Positions 1 through 8,603 of a DNA stretch of 64,000 nucleotides are shown piece after piece (the stretch's first letter is position 1; every line of letters begins with the position of its first letter). The DNA comes from Alteromonadaceae bacterium (lineage in GTDB: Bacteria; Pseudomonadota; Gammaproteobacteria; Enterobacterales; Alteromonadaceae), in the NCBI GenBank assembly GCA_013373625.1, contig JABXHM010000047.1, positions 1 through 64,000 of the forward strand. Reading direction: 5' to 3'. The notes beneath the pieces were generated by a model, which saw only the letters and a list, made by a program, of their open reading frames with translations, ran no database searches and was not told the origin of the DNA. The position numbers and the translations under genes were made by a program.

Positions 1-498
1 AACAGATACTGGGTCACTGACATTACCTACATCCGAACTCATGAAGGCTGGCTCTACCTTGCCGTTGTTTTAGACTTATACTCTCGCGCTGTCGTTGGTT
101 GGTCGATGAGTTCTCGCATGGAATCAGAACTCGTTACTCAGGCGCTGCTAGCTGCGGTATGGCGACGAAAGCCTAAAAAGCAGGTACTTATACACTCAGA
201 TCAAGGTAGTCAATTCACAAGCTATGAGTGGAGTGACTTCTTAACTGAGCACAACCTCAAAGCCAGTATGAGCTGTCGAGGAAATTGCCACGATAATGCG
301 GTTGCAGAAAGCTTCTTCCAACTACTGAAGCGAGAGCGGATCAAAAGAAAAATATACGCAACGCGTGAACACGCGAGAGCTGACATATTCGATTACATCG
401 AAATGTTTTATAACTCTAGACGCAAGCATGGCGAAGCGAATAATATGCCTCCATTTGCTTGTGAAAAGCTAGAAGAATTCAAACGAAAATCTGTCTAG
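1..498 (+). CDS. IS3-family transposase OrfB, C-terminal part
   Basis: This is the integrase-core (rve) half of an IS3-family transposase; the reading frame is already open at base 1, so the N-terminus lies outside the window. The DDE catalytic triad is visible: D7 in WVTDITYI, the second Asp in HSDQGSQFTS, and Glu in DNAVAESFF. The C-terminal YNSRRKHG segment is also typical of the family. In the family, OrfB is made by -1 frameshifting from OrfA and catalyses copy-out-paste-in transposition. The stop codon TAG lies inside the right terminal inverted repeat, as is common for IS3 elements. The visible part has no frameshift or internal stop, so the element may be intact and recently inserted. 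Family assignment is secure; the exact IS name is not. Confidence 0.92.
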   Translation, partial: NRYWVTDITYIRTHEGWLYLAVVLDLYSRAVVGWSMSSRMESELVTQALLAAVWRRKPKKQVLIHSDQGSQFTSYEWSDFLTEHNLKASMSCRGNCHDNAVAESFFQLLKRERIKRKIYATREHARADIFDYIEMFYNSRRKHGEANNMPPFACEKLEEFKRKSV

Positions 499-516
499 TA
501 AAGTCTGGTCGATTCA
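492..516 (+). repeat. Terminal inverted repeat (IRR) of the IS3 element
   Basis: This 25-base right end reads, in reverse complement, TGAATCGACCAGACTTTACT followed by AGACA. A near copy in the opposite orientation occurs at 1377-1399, with one substitution and two single-base deletions. That supports the call of a real IS terminus and shows that a second, decayed copy lies nearby. Confidence 0.75.
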
Positions 517-658
517 GTTCATCTTTAAAGATGATCCACTTGATGTATGCCGCAATGGGCTTACCTTTTGCGGCTTGTTCGAGCTTGGCTCTTTCTTCGA
601 AAGATAAACGTAATGAGAAAGGCGGGGCATATTTAGTTGTTGGTTTATCTTCATGCAT
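517..658 (-). pseudogene. MobC-like mobilization protein, truncated by the IS3 insertion
   Basis: The minus-strand frame starts at ATG 658, preceded by a strong ribosome binding site (GAGGAGGGG, six bases before the ATG). A longer in-frame start at 730 exists but lacks such a site. The protein begins MHEDKPTTKYAPPFSLRLSF and continues ERAKLEQAAKGKPIAAYI. This matches the N-terminal ribbon-helix-helix-like segment of small MobC/relaxosome accessory proteins of mobilizable elements. Homology stops at base 517, where the IS begins; the last residues of the open frame, to 479, are IS-derived. The usual second half of the family, with RTRG and basic motifs, is missing. The protein family is inferred from memory of its consensus, so its role as a mobilization factor is probable rather than proven. 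Confidence 0.6.
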
Positions 659-815
659 CTTATGCCCCTCCTCGCAAGACCAGAGATGGTACGGTTCCAT
701 TGTCGCTAGGTAGAACGGTGCGTGACTCATGAAGTTTTGATAAAAGTATCTGAATTGTCTGAGGTTTAGATGAAATGTCTAGGGCATTACTTAACAGGCT
801 AAATAGTGTTGGCAA

Positions 816-831
816 CCAGCTCCCGCAACCA
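816..831 (+). other. 3' end of initiator tRNA-fMet; probable attachment site of an integrated element
   Basis: The sequence CCAGCTCCCGCAACCA is the T-arm edge, acceptor strand and CCA tail of gammaproteobacterial initiator tRNA-fMet; Vibrio-type copies end GGCTCCCGCAACCA. The rest of the tRNA is absent upstream. The fragment is followed at once by a good intrinsic terminator, as a real tRNA gene would be. In E. coli the initiator tRNA gene metY lies just upstream of rimP-nusA-infB, which is exactly the gene order here. The simplest reading is that an integrative element inserted in the tRNA 3' end, leaving this copy as the distal att site with native DNA to its right. Confidence 0.6.
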
Positions 832-835
832 CATT

Positions 836-867
836 AAAGCCTCAGCATTTGCTGGGGCTTTTTTTTT
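836..867 (+). terminator. Intrinsic terminator after the tRNA-fMet 3' end
   Basis: The stem GCCTCAGC / GCTGGGGC (839-846 and 851-858, one G-T wobble) has a four-base loop and is followed by nine T residues. It is placed as the native terminator of the tRNA gene whose 3' tip is at 816-831. Confidence 0.8.
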
Positions 868-1376
868 GTTTGCAACCCGATAGCGAATAATATCCAGACT
901 CGGCGTATTATTAGCGTTTAGCACCCCATCGACGAGATTTTTTCACTACACCAAAAAGGTGTTGTCATTTCCAGGCGTTTCAACAACGTTTTCTGATATC
1001 AATCACTTTAAAGACATCGGCTGCTTTTGTATGCGTGAGCTGCTAGCTTACTTTTGATTTCTTTTAATTCATCATTAAAAAAACAGAGCAAGAATACCGT
1101 TTACACTTGCTGGCTAATTTTTAGCGGTGCAGAGGAATTAATATATCGTTTAAATCCAATATCGGCAGGAATCTCTATAGAACTGATTAAACACGCTCTG
1201 TTACCTGAACGAGCTGGAGTCTAACGCCGGTGTTAGCTGCCTTCAAATTAACCGATTTCCTCGCTTGCTGTGTGGAACGCTGCTTTGTTAACTGGCTAAA
1301 ATCTGCTGTTAGTTAGTCACCGGTGTCTTTTCTGCATCGGTGTGTTGAAATTCTAATGAATCATAACGGAAAACAA
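868..1376. other. Gene-free stretch between the tRNA scar and a decayed IS end
   Basis: No open frame with recognisable protein similarity was seen on either strand, and there is no RNA gene. The sequence is AT-rich with scattered stops. Given the IS end that follows and the truncated gene after that, it is probably decayed mobile or chromosomal DNA. Confidence 0.5.
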
Positions 1377-1399
1377 TGATTCGACCAGACTTACTAACA
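1377..1399 (+). repeat. Remnant of a second IS3-type terminal repeat
   Basis: TGATTCGACCAGACTTACTA plus ACA matches the inner-facing end of the IS3 element at 492-516, with one mismatch and two one-base gaps, in the opposite orientation. No transposase follows it. Within about 50 bases the sequence becomes the tail of an HD-GYP gene. This looks like the solo end of an older, mostly deleted copy of a related IS. Confidence 0.6.
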
Positions 1400-1448
1400 A
1401 TAGGTAATTAAATACGTATAGCTAAATTTTTGGGAGCATTGGCGTTAA

Positions 1449-1655
1449 CTCACCATAAAAAATGGCATAGCAGCGGCTGTTGTGTTTGATGCATTAACCA
1501 GTAAACGCCCTTACAAGGAAGCCTGGACCGTTGCAAAAACCATGGACTTAATGAAGAGTGAAAGTGGCAAACATTTTGAATCACGTTTAATTGAATTACT
1601 TGAAGAAAACCTCACGCAGATCCTTGAAATCAAAGAGCGTTGGAAAGAAGATTAA
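1449..1655 (+). pseudogene. C-terminal remnant of an HD-GYP-type phosphodiesterase
   Basis: An open frame without a start codon encodes GIAAAVVFDALTSKRPYKEAW, then a helical tail ending EIKERWKED before a stop at 1653. The VFDALTSKRPYKEAW block is the hallmark C-terminal segment of HD-GYP cyclic-di-GMP phosphodiesterases, often carried on response regulators. The HD and GYP motifs themselves are absent, and an in-frame stop at 1446 closes the frame on the left, so it cannot be functional. Its position next to an IS-end remnant suggests that the gene was destroyed by insertion and deletion. Confidence 0.7.
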
Positions 1656-1862
1656 AATATCGTGACAGTTAGCGTGTAATGCGCTTTGGCGGTTGCTATA
1701 TATATCGTCACGCAGTATACTACGCAGCAGTTTTTGGCTATCTGCTCTGGTTATTGCATTATTATGCGTAGCACAAGCTGATGCCTTGCTGGTTATTTAT
1801 ACTTGATACTAAGCGTAAATAGCCTTGCCTGAAGTGGGCAAAAGGGACCGAATTTGATTGCC

Positions 1863-1889
1863 AAAAGCCCCGTTTCATCGGGGCTTTTT
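1863..1889 (+). terminator. Strong hairpin with T-run in the rimP leader
   Basis: The stem AAAAGCCCCG / CGGGGCTTTT has a six-base loop (TTTCAT) and runs into five T residues. It lies about 90 bases before the rimP start. It could end transcripts coming from the left, or act as an attenuator of the nusA operon. Confidence 0.75.
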
Positions 1890-1913
1890 GTTAGCTAGGT
1901 CTCACGCACAAAG

Positions 1914-1959
1914 TGATACCGCATGTGGTATCAGTATATTGGGCATTATGCCCTTTTTT
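1914..1959 (+). promoter_or_regulatory. Two further hairpins in the rimP-nusA leader
   Basis: TGATACC (1914-1920) pairs with GGTATCA (1927-1933) around GCATGT. Next, GGGCA (1941-1945) pairs with TGCCC (1949-1953), followed by six T residues. With the hairpin at 1863 this gives three stacked structures, two of them terminator-like, directly before the rimP ribosome binding site. NusA-dependent attenuation of the operon is a reasonable but untested idea. Confidence 0.5.
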
Positions 1960-1977
1960 CGTTTTTGGAGGTTTGGA

Positions 1978-2436
1978 TTGTCGAAGCTTGAGCAACGTTT
2001 AACCGAAATGTTGAATCCGGCGGTAGAAGCATTGGGTTTTGAATTATTAGGGGTGGAATTTGTCCGCGCCGGTAAACACTCGATCCTACGGGTTTACATT
2101 GATCATGAAAATGGCATCAACGTAGATGATTGTGCAGATGTTAGTTCTCAGGTTAGTGCGGTTCTCGATGTGGAAGATCCAATCAATACTGAATACAACT
2201 TAGAAGTCTCGTCACCAGGTATGGACCGGCCGCTATTTAAAGAGCCGCACTATGCCCAGGTGGTAGGCGAAACCGTCGCTGTCAGAATGGCATTGCCGTT
2301 GGATAACCGACGCAATTTCAAGGGGAAATTACTGGCGTGTGAAAATGGCACGTTAACAATCGATGTCGACGGTGAGCAGTTTTCTCTGCCTGTCAGCGGG
2401 ATTGAAAAAGGTAATTTAGTTCCAACATTCGAATAA
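1978..2436 (+). CDS. rimP: Ribosome maturation factor RimP
   Basis: RimP helps 30S ribosomal subunit maturation. The 152-residue product begins SKLEQRLTEMLNPAVEALGF, very close to E. coli RimP (STLEQKLTEM...), and contains the conserved block GINVDDCADVSSQVSAVLDV followed by YNLEVSSPGMDRPLF. The N-terminal alpha/beta domain is followed by the C-terminal SH3-like domain ending NLVPTFE. The start is placed at TTG 1978: it is preceded by GGAGG at a six-base spacing and fits the family N-terminus, whereas the open frame upstream runs through the leader hairpins and is not conserved. It is the first gene of the operon, 48 bases before nusA. The rare TTG start may keep expression low. Confidence 0.95.
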   Translation: MSKLEQRLTEMLNPAVEALGFELLGVEFVRAGKHSILRVYIDHENGINVDDCADVSSQVSAVLDVEDPINTEYNLEVSSPGMDRPLFKEPHYAQVVGETVAVRMALPLDNRRNFKGKLLACENGTLTIDVDGEQFSLPVSGIEKGNLVPTFE

Positions 2437-2484
2437 TACGGAAGAGATCTGCATGCTCAGCAGCATGCAACCAGTGAGGCAAAA

Positions 2485-3978
2485 ATGAATAAAGAAATTT
2501 TGTTAGTGGCAGAAGCCGTTTCTAATGAAAAACAAGTGCCAAGAGAAAAGATTTTTGAGGCGTTAGAATTTGCCATTGCAAGTGCCACGAAAAAGAAAAA
2601 CGAAGGCGAAATTGAAGTGCGCGTCAGTATTGACCGCGAATCTGGCGATTTTGACACGTTCCGCCGTTGGTTGGTGATTCCTGATGATCAGGAACAAGAA
2701 AACCCGTTTGCGGAATTAACCATTTCTGCGGCGCAGATTGACGAACCTGATATTCAGGTTGGTGACTACGTAGAAGAACAGATTGATTCAATTAAGTTCG
2801 ATCGTATCACCACGCAAACAGCCAAGCAGGTGATTGTTCAGAAAGTACGTGAAGCAGAACGTGCGCAAATGGTCGCAGAATACGAAGACCGTGTTGGTGA
2901 GTTAGTCACTGGTACGGTTAAAAAGGTCAACCGCGATAACATTATTATCGACCTGGGTAACAACGCTGAAGGCGTTATTTACCGCGATGATATGTTGCCG
3001 CGCGAAACCTTCCGCCCTGGTGATCGGGTGCGCGGATTACTGTATGTTATTCGCCCTGAAGCACGCGGTGCGCAATTGTTTGTGAGCCGTACTCACCCGG
3101 AAATGCTGGTGGAATTATTCCGCCTGGAAGTACCGGAAATTGCCGAAGAAACGTTAGAGATTAAGTCTGCTGCCCGCGACCCGGGTTCACGCGCTAAGAT
3201 TGCCGTGAAGACCAATGACCGACGTTTAGACCCGGTAGGTGCTTGTGTAGGCATGCGTGGTTCACGGGTACAGGCTGTATCTGGCGAACTGGGCGGCGAA
3301 AGAGTAGATATTGTACTGTGGGATGAAAACCCGGCACAGTTTGTTATCAATGCAATGGCGCCTGCAGAGGTTGCCTCAATTGTTGTTGATGAAGACAGCC
3401 ACACCATGGAAGTGGCAGTAGAAGCCGATAACCTTGCTCAGGCTATCGGTCGGAGCGGTCAGAATGTTCGTTTGGCAAGTCAGTTGACTGGCTGGGAACT
3501 GAACGTAATGACCATTGATGATTTGAACCAGAAGCACCAGGCAGAAAACGAAAGAGTGTTAGCCGTATTTGTTAACGGCTTAGACATCGACGAAGATTTT
3601 GCCTCAGTGTTGGTTGATGAAGGCTTCACTTCACTTGAAGAAGTTGCCTACGTCCCGGTCAGTGAATTACTGGCTGTTGAAGGACTCGACGAAGACACCG
3701 TTGAAGAATTACGTAACCGCGCACGTGCAGCATTAACGACCCAGGCATTAGCCAATGAGGAGTCGCTTGAGAGCTCAGAGCCTAAAGAAGAGTTGTTAAG
3801 TCTCGAAGGTATGGACAAGCACCTGGCATATGTTCTGGCAAGCAGAGGTATTATCGATTTAGAGTCGCTGGCTGAACAGGGCACCGATGATATCAGTGAT
3901 ATAGAAGGACTAGACGAAACCAAAGCCGGTGAATTCATTATGGCTGCACGTAATAAAGTCTGGTTCAACGAAGAATAA
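2485..3978 (+). CDS. nusA: Transcription termination/antitermination protein NusA
   Basis: NusA binds RNA polymerase and controls pausing, intrinsic and Rho-dependent termination and antitermination. At 497 residues it matches E. coli NusA (495). The N-terminal polymerase-binding domain ([20 protein letters not shown]) is followed by an S1 domain around residues 135-200 ([20 protein letters not shown]) and two KH domains ([40 protein letters not shown]). Two acidic repeat domains end the protein, the arrangement of enterobacterial-type NusA. It lies between rimP and infB in the same operon. NusA is a known autoregulator of this operon in E. coli, and the leader hairpins would be natural targets. 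Confidence 0.98.
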   Translation: MNKEILLVAEAVSNEKQVPREKIFEALEFAIASATKKKNEGEIEVRVSIDRESGDFDTFRRWLVIPDDQEQENPFAELTISAAQIDEPDIQVGDYVEEQIDSIKFDRITTQTAKQVIVQKVREAERAQMVAEYEDRVGELVTGTVKKVNRDNIIIDLGNNAEGVIYRDDMLPRETFRPGDRVRGLLYVIRPEARGAQLFVSRTHPEMLVELFRLEVPEIAEETLEIKSAARDPGSRAKIAVKTNDRRLDPVGACVGMRGSRVQAVSGELGGERVDIVLWDENPAQFVINAMAPAEVASIVVDEDSHTMEVAVEADNLAQAIGRSGQNVRLASQLTGWELNVMTIDDLNQKHQAENERVLAVFVNGLDIDEDFASVLVDEGFTSLEEVAYVPVSELLAVEGLDEDTVEELRNRARAALTTQALANEESLESSEPKEELLSLEGMDKHLAYVLASRGIIDLESLAEQGTDDISDIEGLDETKAGEFIMAARNKVWFNEE

Positions 3979-4002
3979 GGTCGACAAGGGGAAAAACGCG
4001 TA

Positions 4003-6612
4003 ATGGCAGATGTATCCATTGAAAAACTCGCCAGTGATATCGGGACTAGCGTTGACCGGTTAGTGAGTCAGTTTAGTGATGCCGGCATTAAAAAAGCCGC
4101 CGGTGAAAATGTGACTGAAGATGAGAAACGCAAATTGTTGGACCACCTGAGCAAACAGCACGGTGGATCAACCGGGGGTGAACCTACCAAAATGACGCTG
4201 CAACGTAAAACGACCAGCACATTGAGTTTAGGTAAATCCAAAGCAGTTAAAGTAGAAGTGCGTAAAAAGCGTACCTACGTTAAACGTACCGACGTGGAAG
4301 AACAGCGCTTAGCAGAAGAAGAAGCCAAGCGTCAGGCTGAAGAAGCACGTGCCAAGCGTGAAGCTGAAGAGCGCGCAGCAGAAGAAGCCCGCAAAGCAGC
4401 TGAAGAGAAGGCGCGTAAAGCTGCCGAATCTCGCAAAGCCGCTGAAGAAGAAAAAGCCCGTCGGGCTGAAAAAGCGAAGCAAGAAGCTGCCGCTCGACAA
4501 GAAGCAGAATCTGAACTGACCGACGAAGAAAGAAAAGAGCAAGAAGCTGCGCGTCAGGAAGAAGAGCGTTTACGTAAACAGCAGGAAGAAGAAGCCCAAC
4601 GTAAACTCGAAGAAGATGCTAAGAAAGCCGCTGAAGAAGCGCGTAAATTAGCGGAAGAAAACGAGCGCCGCTGGAAAGAAGAAGAAGAGCGTCGCAAGAA
4701 AGCTGAAGCAGAAGAAGTGCATATGCACTCTAATCGCTACGCGCAAGAAGCCGAAGATATCGAAGATATGCAGGTAGAGCGTTCTTCACGTCGCCGTAAA
4801 AAGCCGAAGAAAAACGCCAGTGAAAGCCTCAAACAGGGCTTCAATAAACCTGCAGCACCGGTTGAGCGGGTGGTTAAAATTGGCGAGACCATCACCGTGG
4901 GTGAATTGGCCAGCCGTTTGGCAATTAAGGTTCAGGAAGTCATTAAAGCCATGATGAAAATGGGCGAAATGGCAACCATTAATCAGGTGTTGGACCAGGA
5001 TACAGCTGTTTTAGTTGTTGAAGAAATGGGCCACAAATATGAACTGGTTAACGACAATGCGTTAGAAGACGAGTTGTTGGCAGGTTCAGGCACCGGAGAA
5101 AAAACTGGTCGTGCGCCGGTTGTCACCATCATGGGTCACGTTGACCACGGTAAAACATCACTGCTTGACTTTATTCGCCGCGCGAAAGTGGCCGATGGTG
5201 AAGCCGGTGGTATTACCCAGCACATTGGTGCTTACAGCGTAGAGACCGACAGTGGCAGAATTACCTTCCTGGATACACCTGGACACGCTGCGTTTACCGC
5301 AATGCGTGCACGTGGTGCGACGGCAACGGATATCGTTGTACTGGTTGTTGCTGCCGACGATGGTGTGATGCCGCAAACTAAAGAAGCTGTGCAGCATAGC
5401 CGCGCCGCTGGTGTACCGTTGATTATTGCCGTCAATAAGATGGATAAAGAAACAGCCGATCCGGATCGGGTTAAAACCGAACTGTCTCAACTGGAAGTTA
5501 TTTCAGAAGAGTGGGGCGGTGAGCACCAGTTTGTTAACGTATCGGCAAAAACCGGTATGGGTGTGGATGAGCTACTTGAAGCGATCTCTTTACAAGCCGA
5601 AGTACTGGATCTGCAAGCTACGCCGAAAGGTCCTGGCCGCGGTATCGTTATTGAATCGCGCCTGGATAAAGGCCGTGGTCCTGTTGCCTCAGTACTGGTG
5701 CAGGAAGGCGAAGTCAAAGCTGGCGATATCTTATTGTGTGGTGAGGAATACGGACGTGTTCGTGCTATGCGAGATGAAAATGGCCAGGATGTCAAAGTAG
5801 CCGGTCCATCAACGCCAGTAGAAGTACTTGGTCTGTCAGGCGTTCCTGTTGCGGGTGAAGATGCTTTGGTTGTTAAAGACGAGCGTAAAGCAAGAGAAGC
5901 GGCTGGCAAGCGTCATCAGAAAAAACGTGAGCTTAAACTGGCACGCCAGCAAAAAGCGAAGCTGGAGAACATGTTTGCCAACATGGAAGCTGGTGACGTT
6001 AGCGATTTGAATATCGTCCTTAAAGCTGACGTACAGGGTTCTGTAGAAGCAATTTCTGAGTCGCTGACCAAATTGTCTACCAGTGAAGTTAAAGTCAATA
6101 TCGTTGGTAGCGGTGTAGGTGGAATCACTGAAACTGATGCCAGTCTGGCAGCAGCGTCCAGTGCTATCGTCGTAGGCTTTAACGTTCGTGCTGATGCGAC
6201 GGCGCGTCGTGTTATTGAGGCTGAAGAAATCGACTTGCGTTACTACAGCGTTATTTACGACCTGATTGACGAAGTAAAAGCAGCGATGAGCGGTATGCTT
6301 GCCCCTGAATTCAAACAGGAAATCATGGGTCTTGCCGAAGTACGTGATGTCTTTAAGTCACCTAAAATTGGCGCAATTGCTGGTTGTATGGTTACTGAAG
6401 GTATTGTTAAACGTAGCAATCCAATCCGTGTTCTGCGTGAAAACGTGGTTATTTACGAAGGTGAGCTTGAATCACTGCGTCGCTTTAAAGACGACGTACA
6501 GGAAGTGCGTAACGGTATGGAATGTGGTATCGGTGTTAAAAACTACAACGATGTAAAAGTGGGTGACCAAATTGAGGTCTTCCAAATTGTTGAAGTAAAA
6601 CGCGAAATCTAA
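4003..6612 (+). CDS. infB: Translation initiation factor IF-2
   Basis: IF-2 is the GTPase that places initiator fMet-tRNA on the 30S subunit and promotes subunit joining. The 869-residue protein has the IF2 N-terminal domains and a long charged Lys/Glu/Ala-rich coil around residues 100-245. The GTP-binding domain shows G1 [13 protein letters not shown]3 DTPGHAAF and G4 NKMD, and domains II-IV follow, ending [15 protein letters not shown]. Length is close to E. coli IF2-alpha. Internal in-frame starts could give shorter isoforms as in E. coli, but none was singled out. It follows nusA by 24 bases. A GC-rich hairpin with T residues separates it from rbfA. Confidence 0.98.
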   Translation: MADVSIEKLASDIGTSVDRLVSQFSDAGIKKAAGENVTEDEKRKLLDHLSKQHGGSTGGEPTKMTLQRKTTSTLSLGKSKAVKVEVRKKRTYVKRTDVEEQRLAEEEAKRQAEEARAKREAEERAAEEARKAAEEKARKAAESRKAAEEEKARRAEKAKQEAAARQEAESELTDEERKEQEAARQEEERLRKQQEEEAQRKLEEDAKKAAEEARKLAEENERRWKEEEERRKKAEAEEVHMHSNRYAQEAEDIEDMQVERSSRRRKKPKKNASESLKQGFNKPAAPVERVVKIGETITVGELASRLAIKVQEVIKAMMKMGEMATINQVLDQDTAVLVVEEMGHKYELVNDNALEDELLAGSGTGEKTGRAPVVTIMGHVDHGKTSLLDFIRRAKVADGEAGGITQHIGAYSVETDSGRITFLDTPGHAAFTAMRARGATATDIVVLVVAADDGVMPQTKEAVQHSRAAGVPLIIAVNKMDKETADPDRVKTELSQLEVISEEWGGEHQFVNVSAKTGMGVDELLEAISLQAEVLDLQATPKGPGRGIVIESRLDKGRGPVASVLVQEGEVKAGDILLCGEEYGRVRAMRDENGQDVKVAGPSTPVEVLGLSGVPVAGEDALVVKDERKAREAAGKRHQKKRELKLARQQKAKLENMFANMEAGDVSDLNIVLKADVQGSVEAISESLTKLSTSEVKVNIVGSGVGGITETDASLAAASSAIVVGFNVRADATARRVIEAEEIDLRYYSVIYDLIDEVKAAMSGMLAPEFKQEIMGLAEVRDVFKSPKIGAIAGCMVTEGIVKRSNPIRVLRENVVIYEGELESLRRFKDDVQEVRNGMECGIGVKNYNDVKVGDQIEVFQIVEVKREI

Positions 6613-6635
6613 GTATCGTAGTAAAAATAATGACG

Positions 6636-6661
6636 GCGGGGGCTTTGTAGCCCCCGCTTTT
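6636..6661 (+). terminator. Intercistronic terminator/attenuator between infB and rbfA
   Basis: GCGGGGGCT (6636-6644) pairs perfectly with AGCCCCCGC (6649-6657) around TTGT and is followed by TTTT. It sits inside the operon, so it probably gives partial termination, lowering rbfA-truB relative to infB. Confidence 0.7.
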
Positions 6662-6708
6662 GTCTGTGCCATTGCCTGAAACAGGTAATAACAGAAAGGA
6701 GAGTAACT

Positions 6709-7107
6709 ATGGCTCGGGAATTTTCTCGGACTGATCGGGTTGCCCAGCAAATCCACAAAGAAGTGGCCAGTTTGCTGCAAAATGAATACAAACACAGAGT
6801 GGGTGACATGCCATTGCTGACCATTTCAGGTGTTGAAGTGTCACGTGATTTGGCGCATGCCAAAATTTTCGTCACTGTTTATGATAACGACGAAAGTGTG
6901 GCTAAAGCACAAATGAAGCAACTGGCAGATTACGCTGGCTTTTTGCGTGGTTTATTGGCTAAGCGCGTGCGTATGCGTGCAGTCCCGCAACTGCACTTTT
7001 TTGCTGATACCTCTATTACCGAAGGTATCCGTATTTCGAATCTGGTCAGCGAAACTGTGGCTCGTGATAAAGCACGTACCACTAATAATGACGACGAACA
7101 GGATTAA
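6709..7107 (+). CDS. rbfA: 30S ribosome-binding factor RbfA
   Basis: RbfA is a small KH-fold protein that binds the 30S subunit late in assembly and is needed for efficient 16S rRNA 5'-end processing and cold growth. The 132-residue product carries the family pattern REFSRTDRVAQQIHKEVASL near the start, the central VEVSRDLAHAKIFVTVYDND, and RAVPQLHFFADTSITEGIRI. An AGAAAGGAG ribosome binding site precedes the ATG. It ends immediately before the truB start region. The order infB-rbfA-truB is that of E. coli. Confidence 0.97.
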   Translation: MAREFSRTDRVAQQIHKEVASLLQNEYKHRVGDMPLLTISGVEVSRDLAHAKIFVTVYDNDESVAKAQMKQLADYAGFLRGLLAKRVRMRAVPQLHFFADTSITEGIRISNLVSETVARDKARTTNNDDEQD

Positions 7108-7113
7108 TTGGTA

Positions 7114-8094
7114 ATGGCCAGAAAGCGCAAAGGCCGTGCAGTTAACGGCATTGTGTTAATCGATAAGCCGCTAGGTGGTTCGTCTAATCAAATTTTACAA
7201 AAAGTGCGCTGGCTGTATCAGGCACAAAAGGCCGGACACACCGGCGCGCTCGATCCACTCGCGACGGGTATGTTGCCGGTTTGTCTTGGCGAAGCAACAA
7301 AGTTCTCCCAGTTTCTGCTTGATGCGGATAAAGAATATGAAGTGACAGCCTGTTTAGGGATCCGCACTACCACATCCGATGCAGACGGCGAAGTCGTGGC
7401 AGAAAAGCCGGTTGAGGTGACAGAAGAGGAAGTGCGTGACGCCTGCCTGTCGTTTCTGGGGGCGAGTAAACAAGTCCCATCCATGTTTTCAGCGTTAAAA
7501 TATCAGGGCAAACCGCTGTATTTCTATGCCCGCCAAGGTATTGAAGTACCGCGTGATGCGCGTGATATTACCCTTTATGCGCTGGAAATTACCCGTATTG
7601 AACTGCCAGAAGTCGATATGCGTGTGCATTGCAGCAAAGGCACCTATATACGCTCGCTGGTTGACGATATTGGTCAGAAGCTTGGGTGTGGTGCTTACGT
7701 AACGCGTTTACACCGAACCAAAGTGGCTGACTACCCAACAGCAAATATGATCAGTGTCGAAGCACTTGAAGCCATGGTAGCGCCAGAACCGGCAAATCGT
7801 GAGTTTGCTGAAATTGATGCGTTATTGTTGCCGATGGATACCGCGGTCAAGTCACTGCCTTACGTTAACGTCGACGCCCCTGAAGCACATCGTTTTCAGC
7901 ATGGTCAGAGCGTGACACCAGAGCAGACCGCCAGTGTGGAAACAGGGCAAATGTATCGGGTTTACGATATCAGTGTGACGCCACCGCTGTTCTTAGGTGT
8001 GGGTGAGGGTATAATGTCGCCGAAAGATCAGAAATCGCCGGGTGACCAGGTTTTTGTCGCACCTCGGCGCGGCGTGGTTTATTGCGATCAATAG
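7114..8094 (+). CDS. truB: tRNA pseudouridine-55 synthase TruB
   Basis: TruB converts U55 of the T-loop of elongator tRNAs to pseudouridine and also acts as a tRNA chaperone. The 326-residue product has the catalytic motif [20 protein letters not shown], with nucleophile D47, the [20 protein letters not shown] block, and a C-terminal PUA-like domain. The ATG at 7114 is chosen over the TTG at 7108 because [19 protein letters not shown] matches the family start. The start is six bases after the rbfA stop, so translation is probably coupled. The gene ends just before the rpsO promoter. Confidence 0.96.
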   Translation: MARKRKGRAVNGIVLIDKPLGGSSNQILQKVRWLYQAQKAGHTGALDPLATGMLPVCLGEATKFSQFLLDADKEYEVTACLGIRTTTSDADGEVVAEKPVEVTEEEVRDACLSFLGASKQVPSMFSALKYQGKPLYFYARQGIEVPRDARDITLYALEITRIELPEVDMRVHCSKGTYIRSLVDDIGQKLGCGAYVTRLHRTKVADYPTANMISVEALEAMVAPEPANREFAEIDALLLPMDTAVKSLPYVNVDAPEAHRFQHGQSVTPEQTASVETGQMYRVYDISVTPPLFLGVGEGIMSPKDQKSPGDQVFVAPRRGVVYCDQ

Positions 8095-8097
8095 TAC

Positions 8098-8125
8098 TTG
8101 CACCTTACGTCAGGCTACGTATAAT
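8098..8125 (+). promoter_or_regulatory. Sigma-70 promoter of rpsO
   Basis: TTGCAC at 8098-8103 and a perfect TATAAT at 8120-8125 are separated by 16 bases, starting a few bases after the truB stop codon. This gives rpsO its own promoter, as in E. coli. The leader of about 55 bases before the rpsO start could carry the S15 autoregulatory structure, though none was folded here. Confidence 0.8.
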
Positions 8126-8189
8126 ACGCCCCTCAGTTTTGTCTGACTGAATTAGTGATCGGTCGGGCAGTTTAAATCAGGAGAAATAT

Positions 8190-8459
8190 ATGTCACTAAC
8201 TAAAGAAGAAACCGCGAACATCATTGCTGAATATGGCGTAAAAGAGGGTGACACTGGTTCACCAGAAGTACAGGTTGCACTGTTGACTCACAACATCAAC
8301 AAGCTTCAGTCTCATTTTTCTGCAAACAAAAAAGATCACCACTCACGTCGTGGTCTGCTGCGCATGGTTAGCCAGCGCCGTAAGTTGCTTGATTACCTTA
8401 AAGGTAAGAATGCACAGGGTTATCTTGATCTGATCAAGCGTCTCGGTCTGCGTCGTTAA
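8190..8459 (+). CDS. rpsO: 30S ribosomal protein S15
   Basis: S15 is a primary 16S rRNA-binding protein of the 30S platform. The 89-residue product is full length and carries the conserved [20 protein letters not shown] and [20 protein letters not shown] motifs. An AGGAG ribosome binding site precedes the ATG. It has its own promoter and a strong terminator. In most gammaproteobacteria pnp (polynucleotide phosphorylase) is the next gene; here the next gene is an unrelated secreted protein. Confidence 0.98.
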   Translation: MSLTKEETANIIAEYGVKEGDTGSPEVQVALLTHNINKLQSHFSANKKDHHSRRGLLRMVSQRRKLLDYLKGKNAQGYLDLIKRLGLRR

Positions 8460-8477
8460 GTCGCAATTGAGCATAAG

Positions 8478-8503
8478 AAAAGCGCCTTCCAGGCGCTTTT
8501 TTT
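8478..8503 (+). terminator. Intrinsic terminator of rpsO
   Basis: AAAAGCGCC / GGCGCTTTT with a five-base loop (TTCCA) and a run of seven T residues, starting about 20 bases after the rpsO stop. It isolates rpsO from the genes that follow. Confidence 0.9.
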
Positions 8504-8603
8504 GTGTCTGGTGACCTGTGCTGAATAGCGATGGCTATTGTTTATCTGAATGAAGATCTTTGCTATAACAGCATGACGGATATAAGTGATGGACATAAGG
8601 ACT

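Larger units (their letters stand above)
1..516 (+). mobile_element. Right part of an IS3-family insertion sequence
   Basis: The element is entered from outside the window and ends at base 516, where the outer tip reads ...GGTCGATTCA. The reverse complement begins TGAATCGACCAGAC, a typical IS3-group terminus starting with TG. The boundary is supported by the transposase stop codon inside the repeat, and by a minus-strand MobC-like reading frame that loses homology exactly here. A short target duplication would be expected, but the left end is not visible so it cannot be checked. Confidence 0.8.

Noticed and set aside
3648-4019. 123-codon minus-strand frame inside nusA, and similar long frames opposite infB, ygiQ and the kinases
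   Set aside because: Antisense shadows of conserved genes, with serine- and leucine-rich composition and no ribosome binding site or family similarity.
4300-4740. Repetitive Lys/Glu/Ala-coding stretch considered as a tandem repeat or insertion
   Set aside because: It is the normal charged coil between the N-terminal and G domains of IF2.
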